Below, in pieces: positions 49,197 through 58,921 of a stretch of DNA of 64,000 bases. The first letter of the stretch is position 1. Each line of letters begins with the position of its first letter. A program made the position numbers and the translations under genes. The stretch is taken from positions 764,007,413 through 764,071,412 of the forward strand of contig NC_081414.1 in the NCBI RefSeq assembly GCF_030272615.1, in the 5' to 3' direction. The notes under the pieces were generated by a model. It had not been told where the DNA came from. It searched no databases and saw nothing but the letters and a program-made list of their open reading frames with translations. This stretch comes from Cryptomeria japonica. Lineage: Eukaryota; Streptophyta; Pinopsida; Cupressales; Cupressaceae.

Positions 49197-50622
49197 TGTT
49201 GGCATATGATGAATCGGCATGTTGATATAATGATAATGTATGTTGTCATTGATGTCAATAAGTGCAAGTGAACTAGTATATAGATTGGAAGAAGTTGGTG
49301 AACCGGTATGAAGAGATGCAGTGAACTGGTGTTGGGGTTTCACTGAGTGTGACTACTAGTTGGTAGTCTCGGCTCTAGGGTCTTCGGTTTGGCAATCTCA
49401 CTTGTGCGATGCAACCGATGACATTTTGTGATGAGTTAGCTAAGAGATGAAGATGAGATCGTGATTCCACATCAGCTTTGTGCACATGAAGGATTTCCCT
49501 AAGGATCTTGCATGTGAAGATCAACTGCATTAAATATCTACCTTAGGAATGAACATTCTTCTTAGCGGTAAGAGAAGAAAGCATGATGAGTTACTGATTT
49601 CTATGTGTAGTGAAGAATGGACAATGCAGATTGTCTTGTGATCTATTTGAAATTGTATTGCACTATGCAAATTATTTGGATGGTCAGGATTGGACTGCTT
49701 GTATTGTAAACCTAAAAAGCTTAGGGTTTAAGGTTTATGCTACCAACCTAATTGTTGTCTATAAGGTCGATGATGCATGTTATTATAAGTTGTTGCAAAT
49801 GTTGTGTGTGTATCCGAGTGATGAGATACTTGCCAGACCAGTAAGAGAAAACTACAGAGTGTGATTATAGAGTAGAGGAACTGAAAAGGATCTGCCTTAG
49901 CATATAGTGTTGTTATCAGATCAAAGTTTTACCTGTTGTCTTCTAACCATTTCAACAGAAGTAAAATCCCTTTGCCAAGTAGCTTTAACAGGATTACTAT
50001 AAATCCTCTAACCAGGTGACTCAAGTTCATTGAGTTCTTTAAATTCTCTAGCAAGGTAACCTTTAATAGGGTTTCAACCTTTAACATGGTATATAGCCAT
50101 CCCTTAACCGGGTGATCTTTAACAGGATCGGTTCCTAGCAGAACCTTATTGTAAAGTCTTTAACTGGACTAGGCTCCTAACAGAGCGAGCTTAAAAAAAG
50201 TTCAAAAAAAAGCTTGTGGGTATTCATCCCCACCATGGTTTTTCTCATTTGTGTTTCCACATGAAAAATTTGTGTGTCATGAGTTGTGCATTTTTCATGT
50301 GATGATTAAGTATTCTTTGTTTAAGTGATTATGTATGCAGAGCTAATGGTTATGGTATTGGTGACACACCACATGCATATGTTTATGGGTGAAGTAGCTA
50401 TCAAGTATTAAATGTATTTAAAGTATTCAAACTTACCGGTCTATGTTGTCTGAAGTCTTACTGTGTTTAACCGGTAATGTCATAGTTAAGTTCAGTAATG
50501 AAGACAACCGGTTAGTGTTTTTTTAACTTGATAAGTTGTTGGAAAGTTTTTGTCTATACTAATTCACCCCCCCCCCCCTCTCAGCACCAGTTAGGGTATC
50601 TTTTGTTCATCATTATTCATCA
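49197..50622 (+). repeat. Element C 3' LTR
   Basis: 1426 bp, uninterrupted, TGTTGGCATATG to ATTCATCA. It was used here to reconstruct the split 5' LTR. A run of C's lies near 50568-50578. Confidence 0.95.
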
Positions 50623-50880
50623 TTTAAATGGTAATGAGCTGATTTGTACATATGTACATGCCAAATTTTGTATATTAAAATGGCGATGAGCTGAATCACA
50701 CATATTGTAATGCCAAATTTTGTATAAAATCCCATGAGATGATTTGTATATTAAAATAACGATGAGTTGAATCGCACATATTGTAATACCAAATTTTGTA
50801 TAAAATCCCATGAGATGATTTGTAAGATATTTTTTTGTATAATCAAATAGCCAAGAGCTGATTTGACCATATTTAGAGGC
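50623..50880. repeat. Right part of the ~50-bp minisatellite
   Basis: Units of AAATGGYRATGAGCTGATTT...GCCAAATTTTGTATA, about 50 bp, degenerate; one 76-bp pair (about 50690-50765 and 50766-50841) is almost identical. Continues 25100-25174 across element C. Confidence 0.8.
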
Positions 50881-51119
50881 AAATTTTTGAATAATATGTG
50901 ACAATGTTTTGTGACTATTTTGTGTGTCAATGTTTTGTGACTATGTTTTGAGTATATGTGATGTGTCCCTGGTCAATCATGAGTATTCTTAATTCTTGTA
51001 TAATCATGGAGAATTATTTGAGTCATTATCGGTTCATAGGGGTCATGCATTGAGACTAGATACAATTTGAGCAAAAATTGTCATTGTTGTCAAAAAAGTT
51101 GTCAAGCAACTTCTACATT
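50881..51119. other. Short spacer
   Basis: Includes a repeated ATGTTTTGTGACTAT (50904 and 50929). Nothing else seen. Confidence 0.4.
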
Positions 51120-53400
51120 GTGTCGGTAGGGTATGACTCTCGACGTTTCAGTGCTTTGGGATGTGCAACAAGGGAATGCCTAGCTTAAACCTGCCCACCC
51201 GAACGCGCTCGTGACGTCGTTTTGTGCACACGAAGAACCGAATCAATTCTAGGCAATCTTGCAACTTTGCATTGCATGCAACTGACTGTTTTTGTAGCAA
51301 GCAAAAAAATGCTACCAATTGAAAATGGCTCTGAGTCGTCAAAAACCAAGATAGGCCATTGTAGAGGAGCCTCACGCGACCCCACGGGTTCAAACGGATT
51401 GACCATATGTGTCCTGGATTTGAAGGAACAGTCCACCCAATTTTGACATTTTTTTGGACTTAGGGCACTTGAGAGATCGCCCCGGTACGATATGACTCTC
51501 GACGTTCTAACGCTTTAGGATGCATGATAGAGGCATGCCTAGCATAAACCTACCCACCCGGACATGCTCGTGATGTCATTTTGTGCACATGAAGAATCGA
51601 ATCAATTCTAGGCAATCTTGCAACTTTGCATTGCATGCAATTGATAGTTTTTGCAGCAGGCAAAAAAATGCTACCAATTGAAAATGGCTTTGAGTTGTCA
51701 AAACTCAAGATAGGCCATTGTAGAGGAGCCTCACATGACCCCACAGGTTCAAATGGATCGACCATATGTGTCCTGGATTTCAAGAAACAGTCCGTCAAAT
51801 TTTGACAATTTTTTGGACTCAGGGCACTTGAGAGATCGCCCCGGTATGGTATGACTCTCGACATTCTGGCACTTTGGGATGCATGATAGGGGCATGCCTA
51901 GCATAAACCTTCCCACTTGGATGCACTCGTGATGATATTTTGTGCACACGATGAACCGAATCAATTCTAACCAATCTTGCAACTTTGCATTGCATGCAAC
52001 TAACAATTTTTGCAGCAGGAGAAAAAATGATACCAATTGAAAATGGCTCTGAGTCATTAAAAAATGATATAGACCATTGTAGAGGAGCCTCATGTAATCC
52101 CATGAGTTCAAACAGATCGACCATATGTGTCTTGGATTTGAAGAAACAGTCCGTCAAATTTTGACAATTTTTTGGACTCAGGGCACTTGAGAGATCGTCC
52201 CGGTACGGTATGACTCTCGATGTTTCGGCGCTTTGGGATGCATGATAGAGGCATTCCTAGCATAAACCTACCCACTCGGACGTGCTCATGATGTCAATTT
52301 GTGTACATGATGAATCGAATCAATTCTAGCCAATCTTGCAACTTTGAATTGCATGCAACTGATAGTTTTTGCAGCAGGCGAAAAAATGCTACCAATTGAA
52401 AATGGCTCTGAGTCGTCAAAAACCAAGATAGAGCATTGTATAGGAGCCTCACGCAACCCCATGGGTTCAAGCGGATCGACCATATGTTTCCTAGATTTCA
52501 AGAAACAGTCCGTCAAATTTTGACATTTTTTTAGACTCAGGGCACTTGAGAGATCGCCCCGATACGGTATGACTTTTGACATTCTGGCACTTTGGGATGC
52601 ACAACAGGGGCATGCCTAGTGTAAAACTGCCCACCTAGATGCACTCGTGATGTCGGTTTATGCACATGATGAACCGAATCAATTCTAGCCAATCTTGCAA
52701 CTTTGCATTGCATGCAACTAACAAATTTTGCAACAGGCAAAAAAATGCTACTAATTGAAAATGGCTCTGAGTCATCAAAAACCAAGATAGCCCATTGTAG
52801 AGGAGTCTCATGCAACCCCACGGGTTCAAACGGATTGACCATATGTGTCCTGGATTTGAAGAAATAGTCTGTCAAGTTTTGATAATTTTTTGGACTCAGG
52901 GCACTTGAGAGATTGCCCCGGTACAGTATGACTCTCGACGTTCTGGTGCTTTGGGATGCACAAGAGGGGCATGCCTAGTGTAAACCTACCCAGCCAAACA
53001 TTCTCATGATGTCAGTTTGTGCACACAACAAACTGAAACAATTCTAGCCAGTCTTGCAACTTTGCATTGCATGCAATTGACAGTTTTTGCAGCAGGCGAA
53101 AAATGCTACCAATTGAAAATGGCTCTAAGTCATCAAAAAATGAGATAGGCTATTGTAGAGGATCCTCACACAACCCCATGGGTTAAAAAGGATCAACCAT
53201 ATGTGTCCTGGATTTCAAGAAACAGTCCATCAAATTTTGATAATTTTTTGGACTCGAGGCACTTGAGAGATCGCGTCGGTATGGTATGACTCTCGATGTT
53301 CCAGCGCTTTGGGATGCACAACAGGAGCATGCCTAGCGTAAACGTGGCCACCTAAACATTCTCGCAATGTCATTTTGTACACATGATGAACAAAATTTGA
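51120..53400. repeat. 359-bp tandem array, six full and one partial copy
   Basis: The word TATGACTCTCGAC (or a variant) starts at 51132, 51491, 51850, 52209, 52568, 52927 and 53285, steps of 359, 359, 359, 359, 359 and 358. Each monomer also has TTTGCATTGCATGCAA, CTACCAATTGAAAATGGCT and GAGGAGCCTCA. Copies differ mostly by C/T and G/A changes, many at CpG. The last copy stops after about 115 bp. Minus-strand frames of 83-112 codons recur in the copies but 359 is not a multiple of three and no domain is seen, so I do not call a gene. It lies inside element B. Confidence 0.95.
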
Positions 53401-53936
53401 CCATTGCGAGGTGAGGGTGCTCTCACACCAGACACATATTGTTGTTTATATTCATATTGTTGATTTTTGTTATTTCTATTCATATTATTGATTACATATG
53501 CAAATATTTCTTTTAAATTTATAAAAGGGCAGCCACCAAATACAGTGAATACACAATAATGAACTAAATACAAGGAGTTTTCTAGGGTTAATTAAACATT
53601 TTAGAAATTTTATCAAAGCATATTCCACGATTGCAATGTTTTATATCATATATTTTTGTTGTTTATATTCATATTATTGATTACATAGGCAAATGATCAA
53701 TTAAATTTATAAAAGGACAACCACAAAATACAATGAATAAAAAATAATGAACTCATTACACATTTATTGGATCAAATATCGATATTTATATATATTTAAA
53801 AAAGGCATGTCTGCCAAGTCAATACAAGTATTACAAAAATGTGGCATATGTCATGTCCAAATCGATATACAATAAAAATGTAGAATATATCTACATGTAT
53901 TGGTCATTCTATGACCAAAACTAACACTATATGATC
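53401..53936. other. Spacer behind the ten-exon gene
   Basis: TTGTTTATATTCATATTATTGATT-type sequence occurs twice (about 53450 and 53660) with ATAAAAGGRCARCCACMAAAT following each, a degenerate duplication of about 200 bp. No gene. It may hold the 3' UTR of the minus-strand gene. Confidence 0.45.
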
Positions 53937-56528
53937 CTAAACTTGTGGTGGATCATCAAAATCAAGCCTCTTCGATGCAATACGTGACTCTGTAGATGGC
54001 TGCAAAACCACAATTCAAAAGCCAAGTTAGAATTCTTTTGTAGAAGATAGTTCACAATTAACAACATAACTATGCATTTAACTATAATTCCTTTGCAATT
54101 GAAATGTATATTACCTCATCGGCTGATCTAGGAGCTAATGGCTTCACTCTCCTCTCCTTGTCACTCTTAAGAGTTTTCTTGAAGACATACTTAAATGGAT
54201 CCACGTTATGGTCATACTGTGAAGGGTTTTATTGTATATTAAATGTACAATTAATACAATGTACTAACATAAATATATCAAAAACACTTAAAAGCTATAA
54301 AATAGAGAACAATGACGTACCTATGCCTAATATACTTCTCCAATGGACTAAGGATGGCTCACCATCGATGTAGAAACTGTCGCTATTACCTATACAAAAA
54401 AATTTCAAAGATTAAATACAATTAATATAATGATAAGTATTGAAGGTTAAAAACAATTAATTTTACATATCAAACAAAAGTGTACCGGATCCTAAGATGC
54501 TTCTCCAGTGCACAGAGGAGGGTTCACCATTGATGAAATAGGTATGGATATTTCCTATATGAAAAAATTATAAGATTATAATATGTCACAAGTTCACATG
54601 TACGCATGCATATAATCATGAAATAAAGAAAATAAAGTAGAGATACATACCTCTGCCCTCTTTTGATCCACGAGCGAATCAGGTGCATTCAACAAATCCA
54701 CATAGCGCAATGGTTGTTGCACATGTAAAATAGACAAAAAAACACTATTCAATCTACAAACCCCAACTAATACTTTATTTCAACATTTTCAAACAATTGT
54801 ACAACTAAAAATGTGTTCAATTACCTTCTTCCCATGTTTTGGCATCTTCGAGGAATTCTTTTTCTTAGGATGAGCCCTAGACGCGGAGGGGGTACCCTAA
54901 AAAAACAAAATTAACATGAGATATTAGTATAGATAATAAATTAAACATAATTTTAAAAGTCTAAAATGAAATGACTTGCATATTCCATCAAAACAATACA
55001 TAAAAATGGTTGTACAAAATATGATACCGTATAGCCTTGTAGGCCAAAATTGATCGCTAAGAGTGTGATGTCATCAATCTGGGACATTTTATCCCCTGTC
55101 AACACCTACAAACCAAAAATTGGACCAAGAATTAAAGATAGTTAATATATCTTGTATTTTTTTGAATTCAAAGTGTACTATTCTATTTTAACATGTTACA
55201 AAATTTATACCTCAGGCATCGAAGTTGCAGCTATTGTAATTGGGGGAGGAGTATGGGATACCACTGCTGCATCCTGAAATGCATATTATTTGTCTCAATT
55301 TAAATCGATGTATAAATGAAAATTCATTTATGTAATTACAAATTTAAAGTGACTGATAAATAAAATGTTATGAATTCAAATCAACACACATGTGTCTGTC
55401 GCTCATGGGCAAACACCATGTCCATCAACTCATCTGTCAGCGTGAAATCCTCAGCCATGCAGGCCTAAAATCTACTCCCGCAAATCATGCACAGATGAGA
55501 TGAGGATCCATCTACACCGGCTACATCATCTATCCCCGAGCATATCCTCGAGAAACTGACACACATGTGTTGGATGGGCTCTCTGTCGCCACCTAATGGC
55601 TCATCATCCAATACAATAGGGTGTGCTAATGACATCCCATGTTGGATGATGGCACCAGTCAACGTTGTGGCCACCTGAAGAGTCTGTAGCTCCATCGACG
55701 CTTTCAGCTCTACTGGGACAACCTGATTCACCTTGGGTTTGGGTGATAGGGGGCGGCGACTCTCCGTGGGTAATCACCTACGGGCTCCAAGTCTAACTTG
55801 GGCAGAGCCACCACCTCTACCATGGAACTCTCTCATGTCAAAATAGTTTGGGTGCACATTGAGCACAAACTCACAATATACTTTTCTCAAAACATATAAT
55901 GGCACCTCATAATTATTACAAGGTGGATCATCAAAGACCATCCACCACCTCTGCGAAAAAAGATTCTTCATCTGCACATTGGTACACCAATGTATGGGAA
56001 ACTTCTTTGCATTAAGAGGTAATGACTGACCAGTTTTGGGATCAACGAAAAGGGCACATATTTGTTGTTTACTAATATTTTTGTTTTTTACTCCATCGTA
56101 TGATAGCCCATTGGCATAGAATTGATGACACCTATCCCTAAAGCTTCCCCATTTGGTAATTTGTGTGGAAACAACTATGGCACCACTAGCTAATGTTTCT
56201 AGGCTAGTGGCAAGGGATTGATGATACTCAAGTTCATATTTTTTCAATTTAACAATCAGTCTATTGATTTTAGACGTATTTTGTCCTAACTGATTAATTA
56301 ATTGCTTTTGTGTTTTGGGTGTGCGGTCAAAAGGAGGAATTGGGGGTTGTTATTATGGGTTTTTAGGAGGTGCATTTGGTTGTTCTTGTTGTGGATTAGA
56401 AGAATCTGGTTTTTGAAACAAAAAATGAAAAACCTAATCAAAATTAATGAAATTAAATTCAAAATATAAAACAAATTGAACAAATAGGAAAGAAAGACAA
56501 AAATAAACAAAAACTAACCTTGACCCAT
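53937..56528 (-). pseudogene. Element B second gene: ten-exon gene of unknown function
   Basis: Minus-strand exons (plus coordinates): 56519-56528, 55390-56405, 55211-55273, 55028-55105, 54825-54896, 54651-54716, 54486-54554, 54321-54389, 54115-54216, 53937-53999. Nearly all junctions are GT..AG. The first intron is phase 1, all others phase 0, and the total is 1608 nt, exactly 536 codons including a TAG stop. The acceptor of the 54651-54716 exon reads CAA, one change from CAG. Exon 2 holds a folded-looking part (KWGSFRDRCHQFYANGLSYD, SQRWWMVFDDPPCNNYEVPL, LRKVYCEFVLNVHPNYFDMR), then an RGGG linker. Exon 5 is Lys-rich (HPKKKNSSKMPKHGKK), the C-terminus SKRLDFDDPP. About eight in-frame stops, each one C-to-T change from a Gln or Arg codon. 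I recognise no domain. Opposite orientation to the transposase; an accessory protein of element B is inferred. Confidence 0.7.
54321..54554 (-). repeat. Duplicated exon pair in the element B second gene
   Basis: Exons 54486-54554 and 54321-54389 are both 69 bp, both phase 0, and share YTACATCGATGGTGARCC, CACTGGAGAAGYAT and the junction GGTAC. The flanking intron sequence also looks alike (ATACAAAAAAAT/ATATGAAAAAAT). This is a tandem exon duplication. Confidence 0.8.
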
Positions 56529-56653
56529 AGCCTAGAGGAGAAATATAGCACCCTATTCATGGTTTAGGAGAGGAAATGAAAAAAACATGAAGTAAAAATG
56601 CACTATCCACGAGTAAATGAGACCCAATTTTTTTTTTAACTTTTTTAATAGGC
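56529..56653 (-). promoter_or_regulatory. Upstream region of the element B second gene
   Basis: Region between the ATG (56526-56528) and the right subterminal repeats. No convincing TATA box; T/A-rich tract at 56628-56650. Listed by position only. Confidence 0.25.
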
Positions 56654-56815
56654 CTCACGTACATGGTTATCTTTGGATTATTAGCACGTACATGCTCATT
56701 TTCCTATGAGTAGCACGTATGCACTCATTTTTCTAGGCGTAGCACGTACGCACTCATTTTCCTAAAAGCTCGTACGCGGTGAATTCAAATTTTAGAACCA
56801 CGTACACACTGCTTA
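56654..56815. repeat. Element B right subterminal repeats (29-bp, GTAC-centred)
   Basis: TTAGCACGTACATGCTCATT, then TAGCACGTATGCACTCATTT and TAGCACGTACGCACTCATTT, with a 29-bp step (56683, 56712 and 56741 approx.), then CTCGTACGCGGTG and CCACGTACACACTGC. Same step and same GTAC core as the left array (15251-15445). Confidence 0.78.
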
Positions 56816-56840
56816 TTTTTCCATGTTGTTTTTGGGTGAT

Positions 56841-56877
56841 GTCCACTTTTCTGACCACCATCTTTGTGCACATACCC
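56841..56877 (-). repeat. Element B right terminal inverted repeat
   Basis: The complement reads GGGTATGTGCACAAAGATGG and continues with GTGGTCAGAAAAGTGGACAT. It is followed by the TSD AGTT (56878-56881) and the continuing LTR of element A. Confidence 0.9.
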
Positions 56878-56881
56878 AGTT

Positions 56882-57114
56882 GACTTGTGAGTTTTACTCA
56901 CCGTGTTTTTTCCCATTTGGGTTTCCACGTCAAAATATCTCGTGTTATGGTGCTTGTGATTTTATGGGTGAATGCTTTATTTTCTACTTGGCTTATCTGT
57001 GTTTTAACCGATTTGTTGTTTAAACTACTATACCGGTCTACAGTAAAATTGCTTGAGATTTTGGTTAAGTTTTTGGGCATACTAATTCACACCCCCCCCT
57101 CTTAGTATTCATCA
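56882..57114 (+). repeat. Element A 5' LTR, second part
   Basis: Matches 63497-63726 (ACTTGTGAGTTTTACTCACC to TATTCATCA). The first part is 13427-14384. Followed by the primer-binding site at 57117-57128. Confidence 0.93.
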
Positions 57115-57164
57115 ATTGGTATCAGATCCAACCTTTCTCTAAGTCTAACCACTTGAAATGAGAT

Positions 57165-58468
57165 ATGGGGAAATACAACATGAGGGAACTCACTCACCAT
57201 TTGGCTAAATTTGAGAGAGCCTATGATGAACTTAAGATCAAGTATAAAGCCTCTTTAGCCAAAAGAAGAGAGCTTGCTAAGCAAATGATGGAAATTAATG
57301 AGAACAGCTCTTCTAATGAAGCAGACATGGATGCCCTAGTCCAATAAGTAGAGAAATTGAATGAGTCCAAACTAACCTAAGGAGGGAGCTAGAAGGACTG
57401 ACTATCAGAATGAGTCAAGAGCTAGAAAACAGAAGAAAAGCTGAAGATCTAGTGAAGGACAAGGAGCATGAGATCTTTAATTTAAACCAAGAAATTGGTA
57501 CCATTACCGCTTATCTACAAGAGGGTAAGGAAGAGAAAGGAGAAATGCAAGCAAAACTCAATGCAGCCATTTTCCAGAATGAAACCTTGATGAAGACCAA
57601 TGATTCTCTTTCCAAGGAACTTGTTGAGACAAAGGAGATACTTGCAAAGTTCAACCGGAGTGCTACGAAGTTGGACCAAAAGATAGAATCAATGAAGCCA
57701 TCAAAGGATACCTCTGGACTTGGTTTCTCTACATATAAAGAAGGTGAATCCTCTGGAACCAAGACTGATGCACTAAAAGAGCAACCGGTACCTAAGAATG
57801 GCAATAAAATCAAAGGAAAGCCAAAGTTCAAACCTGTATGCTTTAACTATCATAAGGAAGGACATACTACCAATGTGTGTAGGAGTAAGACTTACAATAA
57901 TTTTCCTTACATGCAAAATAATGTGTACACCCACAATGCTAGAACCAGTAGATTTAATGGTCATTTTTATGCATGCAAAAATTTTGGGCATAGACCTTTT
58001 GAGTACAGATCAGTTATGAATAGCCCTGGAAGTTATGCACCAAGATCTAAAGGATTTGTCCCAGAACCTCCTATGAACTGGAACCCAAACCAGTATAGAA
58101 CTTATGACCATTGGTCAAATGGTGATGGAGTGGAAAACAGCTCGAGAGCAACCTGTTTGATCTATCGTGGTAGTGGTCACACAACTACAACATGCAGGAG
58201 GAAGAATGGAAATGTGAACACTAGACCATGGAGAGCACCTGGTATGGTATGCTATCATTGTCACAAACTGGGACATATTGCCAGAACATGGAGACTGAAA
58301 AAGAATCCACCGAAAGATAGACCGGTTGACCCTGAAGGTAAAAAGAAGGTCGATGTTGAAATCACACGAGCTGATATGAACAAAACCTGGAAGAAGAAGT
58401 CTGAAGAGATGCCACAAGATGTACCCATTTCTGCACCCAGTGTGGAGACCTCTGAACCAGAAAATTAA
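57165..58468 (+). pseudogene. Element A gag-like protein with coiled coil and zinc knuckles
   Basis: Begins MGKYNMRELTHHLAKFERAYDEL. A stop at 57345 and a frameshift near 57375 separate it from the main block (57410-58468, 352 codons). The first third is a predicted coiled coil (ELENRRKAEDLVKDKEHEI). Three knuckle-like units follow: CFNYHKEGHTTNVC, CLIYRGSGHTTTTC and CYHCHKLGHIARTW. In each one Cys of the CX2CX4HX4C pattern is changed (to Tyr twice, to Trp once), all explainable by single G/C substitutions. The N-terminal UBN2 part seen in element C gag is absent. It likely packaged the element RNA; no pol frame follows. Confidence 0.7.
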
Positions 58469-58921
58469 GCTTCGAAAAGCTTAAGGGGGAAAATATCAGT
58501 AACAATGTTTCGAACCCTCGGTGTATATCAGTAGTGTTTTTATCGGTATCGGTTACCTGTCAACCGACAAAAGAAATGAAGTGGTAAAGTTAGGTTTTGT
58601 ACCCTATCGATGATGCATTTATTATGGTACGTAGGAGCATGTTTAAAAGTGACTCTTGTCGTCATTTTTACTTACCAATTTTTTGAAGAAGAATTTTTCT
58701 AGCTTGAGCAGCACAACAAGAGTGATTCATCTTGCATTCGAAAGAATCCAGAAAGAAATCTTACACAAGATTTTGCAGCCATTTCAAGCTATCGGTGTGG
58801 AAGTCAGATTGGTAAAGTAAGCTCTTGGAGAAGTGTGTTGTGCTCGACATCAGTGAACCCTAGTTCAGAGTGAAAAGGTATTCTTTGTTGAATCACTCTC
58901 ATCATTCAAAATTATTTAGAC
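58469..58921 (+). other. Element A spacer between its two frames
   Basis: Non-coding by eye. Just before the next frame there is a context of repeated TCATTC and AGAATTTTT words; no clear promoter or splice signal. Confidence 0.4.

Larger units (their letters stand above)
25175..50622 (+). mobile_element. Element C: Copia (Ty1) LTR retrotransposon, nested in B and split by D
   Basis: The TSD TTTAA is at 25170-25174 and 50623-50627. The 3' LTR is 49197-50622 (1426 bp). The 5' LTR is 25175-25416 plus 43569-44748, together 1422 bp, because element D inserted at AGTTA. The primer-binding site TGGTATCAGAGC is at 44751-44762 and the polypurine tract AAAGGGGGAGAT at 49185-49196. The internal region codes for gag, protease, integrase, RT and RNase H in the order typical of Copia. 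Own length without D is about 7.3 kb. Lineage is not certain; the long LTRs and the RNase H end (LADIFTKPLPK) remind me of the SIRE/Maximus group. Confidence 0.95.
14385..56877. mobile_element. Element B: large DNA transposon (Sola-like, tentative)
   Basis: It interrupts the 5' LTR of element A. The uninterrupted LTR at 63481-63500 reads through GATAGTTGACTTG; here AGTT is duplicated (14381-14384 and 56878-56881). The left end reads GGGTAAGTGCACAAAGATGG and the complement of the right end reads GGGTATGTGCACAAAGATGG. Similarity continues inward (AGTGGACA at about 14426 and its complement near 56841). Removing guests F and C leaves about 14 kb. Cargo: a DDE-like transposase (plus) and a ten-exon gene (minus), with GTAC-type repeats near both ends, CT tracts and a 359-bp array. 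A 4-bp TSD and the transposase motifs fit the Sola superfamily as I remember it; that class name is an inference. Confidence 0.85.

Noticed and set aside
51120-53400. CRISPR-like array
   Set aside because: Monomers are directly adjacent 359-bp units without spacers, in plant DNA.
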